Assembly (NCBI GenBank): GCA_900546315.1
Contig: URCP01000057.1
Span: 1 to 18,535 of the forward strand
Source of the DNA: an uncultured Eubacteriales bacterium
GTDB taxonomy: Bacteria > Bacillota > Clostridia > Oscillospirales > CAG-272
Direction of reading: 5' to 3'
Length of the DNA stretch: 18,535 bases
Shown: positions 1-5,968 of the stretch, one piece after another
How positions within the stretch are numbered: position 1 is the first letter of the stretch
Layout of the letters: each line of letters starts with the position of its first letter
The notes under the pieces: model-generated
What the model was told of the DNA's origin: nothing
Databases searched by the model: none
The model's input: only the letters and a program-made list of their open reading frames with translations
Made by a program: the position numbers and the translations under genes

Positions 1-1
1 T

Positions 2-793
2 CGAGCCCCCTCGATGCTCGGTCAGTACGGGGTCGACATAACGATGTCCGGCGGAGAGACGGCTGACGTCGGCGACTTGGTTCAGACTGTTATCGCTGAC
101 TCTACATTCTTTGTGCGTATAAAGAAGTCTGACGTCATTGACTGTGACAACATAAAGCCGGGCGACGTGATTGTGGGGCTGGCGTCCTTCGGTCAGGCGG
201 TTTACGAGAAGAGATATAACGCCGGGATGGGCTCGAACGGGCTTACTGCCGCTCGTCATCTGCTTCTTTCGCATGAGTACGCTGAGAAATATCCGGAGAC
301 TTATTCGGACACTATCGACATATCGAAGGTTTACTGCGGGAAGTATAAGGTCGGCGATATCCTTCCGGGTACTGACGTGCCGGTGGTTGACGCGATTCTC
401 TCGCCGACGAGAACTTACGCGCCGGTGCTGTCGAGGATACTCTCTGAGAAGAGAAGCGCCGTTCACGGTATGATTCACTGCACGGGCGGCGGACAGGCTA
501 AGTGCAAGAATTTCGGCAGACAGATACATTATATCAAGGACGACCTGTTCCCGATGCCTCCGCTGTTCGCGGCTATCCGCGAGAATTCTGACATATCCGA
601 CCGCGAGATGTATCAGGACTTCAACATGGGGCACCGGATGGAGATATACTGCTCGCCGGAGGACGCGGCGTACATGATCTCGACCGCGAAGTCGTTCGGA
701 GTGGACGCGAAGGTTGTCGGTCATTGCGAGAAGTCAGTTGACGACTATAATCACGTAACTATAAAAGCACTCGGTCAAACATTTGAATACTGA
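2..793 (+). CDS. AIR synthase-related (PurM-like) protein, 5' end outside window
   Basis: The reading frame is open to the left edge (codons for Arg-Ala-Pro-Ser precede the first Met at 14), so this is the C-terminal part of a longer gene. The visible 263 or so residues read as an AIR synthase/PurM superfamily protein: the stretches GGETADVGDLVQ, KPGDVIVGLASFG and MGSNGLTAARH match the ATP-binding and phosphate-loop regions of phosphoribosylformylglycinamidine cyclo-ligase relatives, and HCTGGGQAKC resembles the usual glycine-rich domain-2 motif. PurM normally makes aminoimidazole ribotide in purine synthesis. The wording here is closer to the longer AIR-synthase-like proteins of Clostridia and Bacteroidetes than to classical PurM (my recollection), so the exact reaction is uncertain. 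It ends with TGA immediately before the ribosome binding site of the sugar kinase, implying one operon. Confidence 0.8.
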   Translation, partial: RAPSMLGQYGVDITMSGGETADVGDLVQTVIADSTFFVRIKKSDVIDCDNIKPGDVIVGLASFGQAVYEKRYNAGMGSNGLTAARHLLLSHEYAEKYPETYSDTIDISKVYCGKYKVGDILPGTDVPVVDAILSPTRTYAPVLSRILSEKRSAVHGMIHCTGGGQAKCKNFGRQIHYIKDDLFPMPPLFAAIRENSDISDREMYQDFNMGHRMEIYCSPEDAAYMISTAKSFGVDAKVVGHCEKSVDDYNHVTIKALGQTFEY

Positions 794-808
794 TTGGAGG
801 ACAAGCAA

Positions 809-1744
809 ATGAAGAAGAGAATACTGGTCGTCAGCAGTGCGAATATGGACTTTGTGATGCGCATGGCGAAGCTTCCGGAAGCCGGGCAGACTATCGTTGA
901 GAGCCGGAGCTATGATTACGTTCCGGGCGGGAAGGGCGCTAATGCGGCGCTTGCATTGGCTCGTCTTGGGGCTGACAGTGTGTTCTGCGCGAGACTGGGA
1001 ACTGACGAGAACGCGAGGAGACTCAAGGAGCTGTATGTCGACAACGGGATTGACACGCGGTTTATGAAGTTTGACCGCGGGGTTCCTACTGGTCTTGCGG
1101 CTATAGTTGTCGAGGAGGACGGGAATAATCGCATTGTGGTTTATCCGGGCGCTAACTCGAGCCTTTCGGAGGACGACGTTGAGGACGCTATGACTTGTTT
1201 GCCGGACGCTGTGTTTGTTCAGCTTGAGATACCGGACGAGGCTGTTATCGCGGCGACTAAGTTCGCGGCGAGACGTGGGATTCCGGTGTTCCTTGACGCG
1301 GGACCGGCGAGGGAGGATTACCCGCTTGATAAGCTTGGCGCGCTTGAGGTGATATCGCCGAACGAGAACGAGACGCTCGCGCTGACCGGTATACTGCCGA
1401 ACAACTCGGAGAATTGCCTGAAGGCGGCGACTGAGCTTATGCGCAGGGTGAATACTAAATATGTCGTTATAAAGCTCGGCGGGCGCGGGGCGTACATTCA
1501 TGACGGGAAGTTCTCACAGCTTGTGCCGACCTATGAGGGTCCTGTCGTTGACACAACGGCGGCGGGCGACTCTTTCACGGCGGCTCTGACGCTTGAGTAT
1601 ATGAACAGCGGGGACATCGTCAAGGCGGTCAGGTACGCGAACGCCGTCGGTACTATTGTTGTTTCGAAGGCTGGAGCTTCTACCTCTCTTCCTACGGCGG
1701 ATGAGGTCGAGGAGTTCATGCGCGAGAGAGGAATCAGGCTTTGA
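809..1744 (+). CDS. rbsK: PfkB-family sugar kinase, probable ribokinase
   Basis: This 311-residue protein should phosphorylate ribose or a related sugar or nucleoside with ATP in the cytosol. It shows the N-terminal PfkB signature PGGKGANAA (about residues 39-47) and the C-terminal signature DTTAAGDSF with the catalytic base Asp254; the usual Gly of DTxGAGD is Ala here. NENE near 185 is the conserved Asn/Glu pair involved in Mg-phosphate binding. A TTG at 794 would extend it by five codons, but GGAGG at 796-800 sits 8 nt before ATG 809, which makes ATG 809 the better start. It lies 15 nt after the AIR-synthase-like gene and overlaps ruvX by 4 nt. Ribokinase-like PfkB enzymes vary in substrate, so ribose is the likeliest but not certain. 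Confidence 0.85.
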   Translation: MKKRILVVSSANMDFVMRMAKLPEAGQTIVESRSYDYVPGGKGANAALALARLGADSVFCARLGTDENARRLKELYVDNGIDTRFMKFDRGVPTGLAAIVVEEDGNNRIVVYPGANSSLSEDDVEDAMTCLPDAVFVQLEIPDEAVIAATKFAARRGIPVFLDAGPAREDYPLDKLGALEVISPNENETLALTGILPNNSENCLKAATELMRRVNTKYVVIKLGGRGAYIHDGKFSQLVPTYEGPVVDTTAAGDSFTAALTLEYMNSGDIVKAVRYANAVGTIVVSKAGASTSLPTADEVEEFMRERGIRL

Positions 1745-2160
1745 AGCCGCGGATACTCGGGGTTGACTTCGGGGACGCGCGGACGGGGCTGGCGGTCAGC
1801 GATACGCTCGGGATGCTGGCGAACGGCATCGGGTATGTGAACTCGACGTATATCGTGAAGACCGCCGACCTCGTGGCTGAGAAGGCGAAGGAATACAAGG
1901 TTGAGAAGATAATAGTGGGTCTGCCGGTGAACATGAACGGCACCGAGGGACCGAGAGCGGAGCACGCGAGGGAGTTCGTCTCCCTCCTTTCCGAGCGGGT
2001 CGGGGAGATACCGATAGAGATGGTCGACGAGAGGTGCAGCACGATGGCGGCTCATCAGATACTCAACATGACCGACACGAGAGGGAAGAAGAGAAAGGCG
2101 GCGGTTGATACGCTGTCGGCTGAGATTATATTGCAGAATTATCTGGATTCACACAGGTAA
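1741..2160 (+). CDS. ruvX: RuvX/YqgF family Holliday-junction-resolvase-like nuclease
   Basis: The 139-residue protein is full length for the family and has its RNase H-fold signatures: ILGVDFGDARTGLAVSD with Asp9 at the N-terminus, IIVGLPVNMNG near 57-67, VDERCST with Glu97, and a C-terminal AVDTLSAEIILQNYL with Asp123. These three acidic residues form the expected metal site. Family members (YqgF, RuvX, YrrK) are linked to pre-16S rRNA 5' processing and to resolvase activity. The start is a TTG overlapping the kinase stop codon (TTGA), typical of translational coupling, with a purine-rich AGAGAGG just upstream. It is the last gene of the operon; no strong classical terminator follows before the repeat block. 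Confidence 0.88.
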   Translation: MKPRILGVDFGDARTGLAVSDTLGMLANGIGYVNSTYIVKTADLVAEKAKEYKVEKIIVGLPVNMNGTEGPRAEHAREFVSLLSERVGEIPIEMVDERCSTMAAHQILNMTDTRGKKRKAAVDTLSAEIILQNYLDSHR

Positions 2161-2300
2161 GGCTTGAGAAGGTGGATGTGGGCGGCTTTTACTTTTGACT
2201 GCACACGAAAACACGTAAAACACGACTTTTTGAAAAATACCGCCCCCCCATAAAAAAATAAAATCTGTTCACTCTTCACTCTTCACCAGAAATCTTGCGA

Positions 2301-2340
2301 ATAGAATATAATCTTTCGGTATAGAATATAATCTTTCGGT
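2301..2340. repeat. Two perfect tandem copies of a 20-bp unit
   Basis: Positions 2301-2320 and 2321-2340 are identical (core ATAATCTTTCGGT). The core is shared with the 18-bp repeats that follow at 2381, so both belong to one decaying minisatellite inside the inverted-repeat element. Confidence 0.9.
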
Positions 2341-2380
2341 TGAGACGGAATCTTACGAACTTCGCGCCAACGTCCGATAA

Positions 2381-2452
2381 CGCATAATCTTCGGTCAACG
2401 TACCATCTTCGGTCGACGCATAATCTATGGTCAACGAACAATCTTTGCAGGG
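2381..2452. repeat. Four degenerate 18-bp tandem repeats
   Basis: Units start at 2381, 2399, 2417 and 2435. The first three follow CGnAnnATCTnnGGTCrA closely (for example CGCATAATCTTCGGTCAA at 2381 and CGCATAATCTATGGTCAA at 2417). The fourth keeps only the first half before running into the palindrome at 2451. A 65-codon minus-strand reading frame across them is repeat-derived and not a gene. Confidence 0.8.
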
Positions 2453-2469
2453 GCGTCCAATGGACGCCC
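2451..2469. repeat. REP-like palindrome, copy 1
   Basis: GGGCGTCC and GGACGCCC are separated by AAT, giving a hairpin of 8-9 bp. The flanks (GCAG before, CG after) match the reverse complement of a second copy at 16635-16653, with paired base changes that preserve the stem. This marks a dispersed palindromic repeat family. Confidence 0.75.
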
Positions 2470-2681
2470 GTTCCGGACATATCGCTCAGACATAGGAATG
2501 AAGGCAGATATAACCATAAGCTTGATAAGAGAAAACCACTTGCGCGATCAGCATGACTTACACGCTTGTTTCACCCCCCCCTGAAAGAGTGAAAAAGTAC
2601 AGAGAATGGAATTTATTTTTTATGGGGGGGTGGTATTTTGGAAAAAGCCGTGATCATCGTGCTCTCGTGTGCAGGCGAAAG

Positions 2682-2716
2682 AAAAACCGCCCACAAGACA
2701 ATGTCTCATAAGCGGT
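2682..2716 (-). terminator. Intrinsic terminator of the SGNH hydrolase gene
   Basis: On the minus strand ACCGCTTATGAGAC pairs with GTCTTGTGGGCGGT around an ATT loop (14 pairs if G-U wobbles are allowed) and is followed by five T. It lies about 70 nt past the SGNH stop codon. Its 3' half and T tract coincide with the outer end of the right arm of the inverted-repeat element. Confidence 0.75.
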
Positions 2717-2719
2717 CAA

Positions 2720-2758
2720 GGAAACCCCAAGGGGTTTCCCTTGGAGACTTCAGTCTCC
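2720..2758. repeat. Two adjacent short-loop hairpins
   Basis: GGAAACCCC/GGGGTTTCC (2720-2739, loop AA) is followed by GGAGACT/AGTCTCC (2743-2758, loop TC). Both are perfect. They have no T tract on either side, so they look like palindromic intergenic repeats in the SGNH 3' untranslated region rather than a terminator. The same style recurs at 12891 and 17362. Confidence 0.7.
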
Positions 2759-2786
2759 TTGGACCTTGCGGTTCTCCGAGGCGGGT

Positions 2787-3839
2787 TCATTCACCGGTTT
2801 CAATATTCTTATATTTCGAGACGTCAACCCGATGCGTCTGGTAGTAGTTCAGAAGCACCCGATACGACGCGGCGTTCAGGTGTATTCCGTCCGAGGCGTC
2901 CGCCGGGTCAAGCGTTCCGTCCTCAAGCTCGAAGAGAGAGCACGGGTCGAGCAGGAAAAGCTTCAGGTCCTCCGCCATCTTCGTCAGCTTCTGGTTGAAT
3001 ATGATCTGGTCGTCGTTCGTCACGCCGAACTCTGACGCCTCGTAGGCGGCGTCCGTCATCGGCAGTATCAGTTGCAGGTATATCGGCACGTCGACGATCT
3101 CTCTTATCTGACCTATCACCTTCGTGTAGGTCTTGATATACATATTCGGGTCCCAGCCGAGCTCGTTGAGCCCGAGCGCCATGTAGACGCAGTCAATGTC
3201 GTCCTTGTCCCTCTCAAGCACTTCGAGCAGGGTCATGTTCGTGAAGCTGTCGTCATCGTTTCTCACGCGGATATATTTCTTCGTCGTGAGCACGCCGATG
3301 TTCAGACCTACCGACGAGTAGTCGTGCGTCTGGAGCTTCGTGTACTTGATGAGCCCGACGGTTCTCGAGTCCCCGATGAACGCCGCTTTCGCGAAGACCT
3401 CTAAAGGTTCTTCCTCACTCTCCGGAACGACAGACGAGAAGTCGTACTCATCCGATGGGAGCGGCGGCTCTGTCTCGGCTGTTGTCTCGACGGTCGTCTC
3501 GGGAATATCGCTGACTGACAGGCTCTCGATTGTCGCTGTGTCCTCGCACGCCGTGGTGCTTGTGATGGGCTTCACCGTCTCGCCGTAGCCCGCCTTGTAG
3601 TTCATGCAGACGAGCGACACGAAGAGAACCGCGAAGGCGACCGCTATCAGGCAGACTATCAGCTGTATCACCGGGAATTTCTTCTTCGGCTTCGGCGGCG
3701 TCATGCGGTACGGGTTCTGTCTCACTCCGCCTGTTTCGCGCGAGACGGGGCGGTATCCCGACTGCGGCTGACGATAATTCTGTTGTCTGTTGTTCCGGGG
3801 ATATTGACGTCCCGGGCGGTTTCCTCCATTGCTGTTCAC
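2787..3839 (-). CDS. Membrane-anchored SGNH/GDSL-type hydrolase
   Basis: A 350-residue protein with a basic, Asn/Gln/Arg/Pro-rich cytoplasmic N-terminus (1-55), one membrane span (about 57-79), a Thr/Glu/Pro-rich linker (about 90-145) and an extracytoplasmic SGNH domain. Block I is FIGDSRTVG with nucleophile Ser158; GLNELG with Asn225 fits block III; SDGIHLNA gives catalytic Asp317 and His320. Such domains act as esterases or deacetylases, often on cell-wall or surface glycans, but the substrate cannot be read from sequence. The start is GTG at 3839 (upstream GAAAGGA, spacing rather long); the next upstream frame offers nothing better. It is divergent from queH with overlapping promoters, and terminates at 2682-2716. 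Confidence 0.85.
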   Translation of the reverse strand: MNSNGGNRPGRQYPRNNRQQNYRQPQSGYRPVSRETGGVRQNPYRMTPPKPKKKFPVIQLIVCLIAVAFAVLFVSLVCMNYKAGYGETVKPITSTTACEDTATIESLSVSDIPETTVETTAETEPPLPSDEYDFSSVVPESEEEPLEVFAKAAFIGDSRTVGLIKYTKLQTHDYSSVGLNIGVLTTKKYIRVRNDDDSFTNMTLLEVLERDKDDIDCVYMALGLNELGWDPNMYIKTYTKVIGQIREIVDVPIYLQLILPMTDAAYEASEFGVTNDDQIIFNQKLTKMAEDLKLFLLDPCSLFELEDGTLDPADASDGIHLNAASYRVLLNYYQTHRVDVSKYKNIETGE

Positions 3840-3856
3840 TGCTATTGCCGGATCCT

Positions 3857-3886
3857 TTCACAAAACTTTGATAATAATATTATAAC
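3857..3886 (+). promoter_or_regulatory. Candidate promoter for queH (possibly leaderless)
   Basis: TTCACA (3857-3862), 18-nt spacer, TATAAC (3881-3886). Predicted transcription start falls at or next to the queH ATG at 3894, and no Shine-Dalgarno sequence precedes that ATG. Confidence 0.45.
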
Positions 3887-3907
3887 ACAAAAAATGCCGG
3901 ACTTCAA
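3879..3907 (-). promoter_or_regulatory. Candidate promoter for the SGNH hydrolase gene
   Basis: Read on the minus strand: TTGAAG (3907-3902), 17-nt spacer, TATAAT (3884-3879). It overlaps the divergent queH promoter, so the two genes may compete for RNA polymerase. Confidence 0.5.
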
Positions 3908-4547
3908 TACTGTTTTGAAAATAAATAAAAGAAATTATCAGACAGAGACCGATCGGATTCTGTCTGCTCTGACGGGCGGCGAGCGACTGCTGCTTCACGC
4001 CTGCTGCGCGCCCTGCTCGAGCTATGTTCTCGAGTATCTGACATCATATTTTGACATTGACGCCTACTACTACAACCCGAACATAACGAGCGGGGAGGAG
4101 TACGGAAAGCGCCTCGGCGAGATGTATCGCCTGACAGCCATGATGCCGCACGAAAGGGAAATCACAGTCATAGACCCGGAGCGCGAGACAGAGCGCTTTC
4201 AGAGCCTTTCCGAGGGGCGTGAGAGCCTTCCCGAGGGCGGAGCGAGATGCTTTGACTGTTACCGCCTGCGCCTCGAGAAGACCGCGAGATACATGGCTGA
4301 GCACCCGGGAAGGTACGACTATTTCGCGACGACCCTGACCGTCAGCCCGCACAAGAACGCGGAGAAGCTCAACGAAATCGGCTTCGAACTGGCGGAGAAG
4401 TACGGCGTCAGATATCTCCCGTCCGACTTCAAGAAAAGGAACGGGTATAAGCGCTCGATTGAGCTGTCGCGTGAATATTCGCTCTACAGGCAGGACTTCT
4501 GCGGCTGTGAGTTCTCAAGGAGGCTTAAGCATCCGGATGCTGACTGA
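3894..4547 (+). CDS. queH: Epoxyqueuosine reductase QueH
   Basis: This 217-residue protein (DUF208 family) catalyses the last step of queuosine tRNA modification, reducing epoxyqueuosine to queuosine in the cytosol. The Cys pattern is complete: HACCAPC (Cys37, 38, 41), ARCFDCYRLRLEKTA (Cys119, 122), and DFCGC (Cys203, 205). These fit the family's Fe-S and metal/redox cysteines. ATTLTVSPHKN and FKKRNGYKRSIELS are further family signatures. The long open frame extends upstream to 3783 but that part is antisense to the SGNH gene start; ATG 3894 gives the family's usual length. It has no Shine-Dalgarno. Its 3' end overlaps the metallopeptidase gene by 11 nt. Other queuosine genes are not in this window. 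Confidence 0.92.
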   Translation: MPDFNTVLKINKRNYQTETDRILSALTGGERLLLHACCAPCSSYVLEYLTSYFDIDAYYYNPNITSGEEYGKRLGEMYRLTAMMPHEREITVIDPERETERFQSLSEGRESLPEGGARCFDCYRLRLEKTARYMAEHPGRYDYFATTLTVSPHKNAEKLNEIGFELAEKYGVRYLPSDFKKRNGYKRSIELSREYSLYRQDFCGCEFSRRLKHPDAD

Positions 4548-5244
4548 AATGACAGAGATATCCGGCAGGGAGTGCCGCGTCATACGCTCGGGGAGGAGAA
4601 AGACTGTCTGCATACGTGTAGCGGAGGACGGCGTGCCGGAGCTGCTTGTTCCAACCTTCATAACTGACATGGAGCTGAGACATATAGCCGGAAGGTACGC
4701 GGGATGGATAGATGAGCACGCGAAGAGCTTTGAGGAGCTGATGGAGAGCCGCGGGGACTTTGAGCTGAAAATCGGCGGCACGGTGAGGTGTCTCGGAGAG
4801 GGAAGAATTATACGCACGCACCCGGAGATGACAGTTTCGTACGACAATGAGGCGTTCTATGTTCCGGAAGGATTCGAGGAAGAGAACCTGCGCCGGGCGG
4901 TGATTCAGGCATACAAGCTGTTCGCGAGGAACTACCTGACCGCGAGGACATACGAAATCGCGCGGATGATGGGGCTGAAACCGTCGGCTGTGAAGGTGAA
5001 CTCGGCGAAGACAAGATGGGGCTCCTGCTCGTCGAGGGGAAGCGTAAACTACACGTGGTACGCGGTGATGGCGGACAGGGAAGCCGTGGATTACATCATC
5101 ATCCACGAGCTGTGCCACATGAGGCATATGAACCACTCGGCGGCGTTCTGGGCGGAGGTCAGGAAGTGGTGTCCGGAATATGAGCGGATGAAGGACGAGC
5201 TGAAAGAGGTCTGGAGAGAGATTCAAGGGGAGAGATGGGATTGA
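4537..5244 (+). CDS. YgjP-like (DUF45/M48-type) metal-dependent hydrolase
   Basis: A 235-residue cytosolic protein of the YgjP/WLM-like zinc metallopeptidase group. The zinc motif HELCH (190-194) is followed by HMNHSAAFW with a third His at 200. The preceding TRWGSCSSRGSVNYTW (159-174) is the diagnostic family stretch. Physiological substrates are poorly known; SprT/WLM relatives act on protein-DNA crosslinks, but YgjP's role is unproven. ATG 4537 is chosen because AAGGAGG at 4517-4523 lies upstream (spacing 13 nt, slightly long); an in-frame ATG at 4549 is a weaker choice. The overlap with queH indicates translational coupling. About 220 bp without a gene follows, AT-rich, up to the promoter and small ORF. 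Confidence 0.85.
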   Translation: MLTEMTEISGRECRVIRSGRRKTVCIRVAEDGVPELLVPTFITDMELRHIAGRYAGWIDEHAKSFEELMESRGDFELKIGGTVRCLGEGRIIRTHPEMTVSYDNEAFYVPEGFEEENLRRAVIQAYKLFARNYLTARTYEIARMMGLKPSAVKVNSAKTRWGSCSSRGSVNYTWYAVMADREAVDYIIIHELCHMRHMNHSAAFWAEVRKWCPEYERMKDELKEVWREIQGERWD

Positions 5245-5352
5245 ACTTTGACTAATAGAAGAAATATAGCTTACCGTTTTGGCGAAACTGCACATATTTG
5301 CAAGCCGCAATTGTAGAGGATGACGAATTATAATTTTCTGATTAATTTGTAT

Positions 5353-5380
5353 TGACAAACCAAAAATAGTATGATATAAT
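5353..5380 (+). promoter_or_regulatory. Strong sigma-A promoter of the small-protein locus
   Basis: TTGACA (5353-5358), 16-nt spacer, TATAAT (5375-5380) preceded by TGA. The bases just after the -10 box (GTAGACAGAA) nearly match those after the promoter at 13072 (ATAGACAGAA). Confidence 0.8.
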
Positions 5381-5465
5381 GTAGACAGAAAGACGTAGAG
5401 CAACTTTGAAAGGGGCAACGTCAGAGTCCGTAGGATCAGTCGGATCATGAATGGAGGTGCAGGAT

Positions 5466-5582
5466 ATGGCTATGTTTCCGAAATGTGGAGCGCACACCGC
5501 TTCGACCAGCATTCCGGACAATGACCTGATCCGGAAGATAGAATATCCCATGAAACGTATTCAACGCCGCGCGCAGGCATGA
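5466..5582 (+). CDS. Small ORF, 38 residues, unknown function
   Basis: Too short for standard gene callers but well equipped: GGAGG at 5453-5457 sits 8 nt before ATG 5466, and a strong promoter lies about 85 nt upstream. The product begins MAMFPKCGAHTASTS, is basic at its C-terminus (KRIQRRAQA) and has one Cys. It has no signal peptide or membrane span. It could be a true small protein or a regulatory leader peptide for the secreted gene 63 nt downstream, because a 10-bp hairpin overlaps its last codons and stop. A second overlapping frame from ATG 5447 (25 codons, Gly/Tyr-rich start MNGGAGYGYVSE) has only a weak ribosome site. I do not recognise either sequence. Confidence 0.45.
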   Translation: MAMFPKCGAHTASTSIPDNDLIRKIEYPMKRIQRRAQA

Positions 5583-5600
5583 CCGTTTAAGCCTGTGCGC
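5569..5600 (+). promoter_or_regulatory. Hairpin spanning the small-ORF stop codon
   Basis: GCGCGCAGGC (5569-5578) pairs with GCCTGTGCGC (5591-5600), 10 bp with one G-U, loop 5579-5590 containing the small-ORF TGA. No T tract follows, so it is not a standard terminator. Ribosomes finishing the small ORF would disrupt it, so it could couple small-ORF translation to expression of the next gene. Confidence 0.5.
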
Positions 5601-5645
5601 CAAACAAGGACGAATACAAAAAAACAATTCATGGAGGAAAGAATC

Positions 5646-5906
5646 ATGAACGCAAAAAGACTCGTGACCCTTATCCTTGCGGTGATTATCATCGTTACCT
5701 GCGGAATCCTTTCCGCGTCGGCGATTGAAGAGACCGCGGCTTACACGCCTTGCTGCCCGAGGTTTGCCGGGAGAGCTGAGAGAATTCTCGACTACTTCAA
5801 GTCAGGTGAGGATTGCACGTCTACAGTTCAGACTTACTGCCCGAAGTGCGGTAAGATATTTGATACTTGGACGGGTATCTATTGTCCGTGCCCGCATAAC
5901 CACTGA
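5646..5906 (+). CDS. Secreted cysteine-rich small protein, unknown function
   Basis: An 86-residue preprotein with a clear signal peptide: basic MNAKR, hydrophobic core to about residue 22, and SASA as a likely signal peptidase I site at 26/27. The mature part of about 60 residues has seven Cys (36, 37, 57, 65, 68, 80, 82) and ends CPCPHNH. CPKC...CPC plus His84/His86 looks like a zinc-ribbon-type or disulfide-stabilised C-terminus. The start is ATG 5646 with GGAGG at 5633-5637. It follows the 38-codon ORF and precedes the lipoprotein pair; a 13-bp hairpin separates it from the latter. I do not recognise a family. Options include a metal-binding surface protein, a bacteriocin-like peptide or an envelope factor; none is established. 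Confidence 0.7.
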   Translation: MNAKRLVTLILAVIIIVTCGILSASAIEETAAYTPCCPRFAGRAERILDYFKSGEDCTSTVQTYCPKCGKIFDTWTGIYCPCPHNH

Positions 5907-5919
5907 TAGACCGAACTGA

Positions 5920-5955
5920 TAGTATGCCTTGCGGATTTTTCTGCAAGGCATACTA
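5920..5955. promoter_or_regulatory. Perfect 13-bp hairpin between the Cys-rich and lipoprotein genes
   Basis: TAGTATGCCTTGC (5920-5932) and GCAAGGCATACTA (5943-5955) are perfectly complementary, with a 10-nt T-rich loop. Only AT-rich sequence, no T run, follows on the plus strand. It may be an mRNA processing or stability hairpin, or an imperfect terminator, and it ends 13 nt before the lipoprotein ATG. Confidence 0.6.
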
Positions 5956-5968
5956 CGTAAATAAAACT

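Larger units (their letters stand above)
2178..2692. mobile_element. MITE-like element with about 85-bp imperfect inverted arms
   Basis: The left arm (2178-2265) and right arm (2606-2692, reverse complement) align along nearly their whole length with one or two gaps. Shared blocks, read inwards, are GTGGGCGG, then CTGCACACGA, then CACG, CTTTTT and AAAATACC, a run of seven C, and ATAAAAAA. The arms enclose about 340 bp with no credible gene, only tandem repeats and a REP-like palindrome. The block lies between two convergent genes (ruvX and the SGNH hydrolase), a common landing place for miniature inverted-repeat elements. No transposase and no obvious target duplication is visible. An alternative is two independent copies of an intergenic repeat, each placed downstream of a gene in sense orientation. 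Confidence 0.55.

Noticed and set aside
794..808. TTG start for the sugar kinase
   Set aside because: It overlaps the GGAGG ribosome site that is correctly spaced from ATG 809.
734..1501. 255-codon minus-strand ORF opposite the sugar kinase
   Set aside because: Overlaps a confident PfkB kinase completely; no ribosome site or recognisable domain.
2381..2452. Possible CRISPR array
   Set aside because: The 18-bp units are directly adjacent with no spacers and are degenerate; no cas genes are present.
2283..2480. 65-codon minus-strand ORF in the repeat block
   Set aside because: Its VDHRLCVDRRWYVDRRLCV pattern is just the 18-bp tandem repeat translated.
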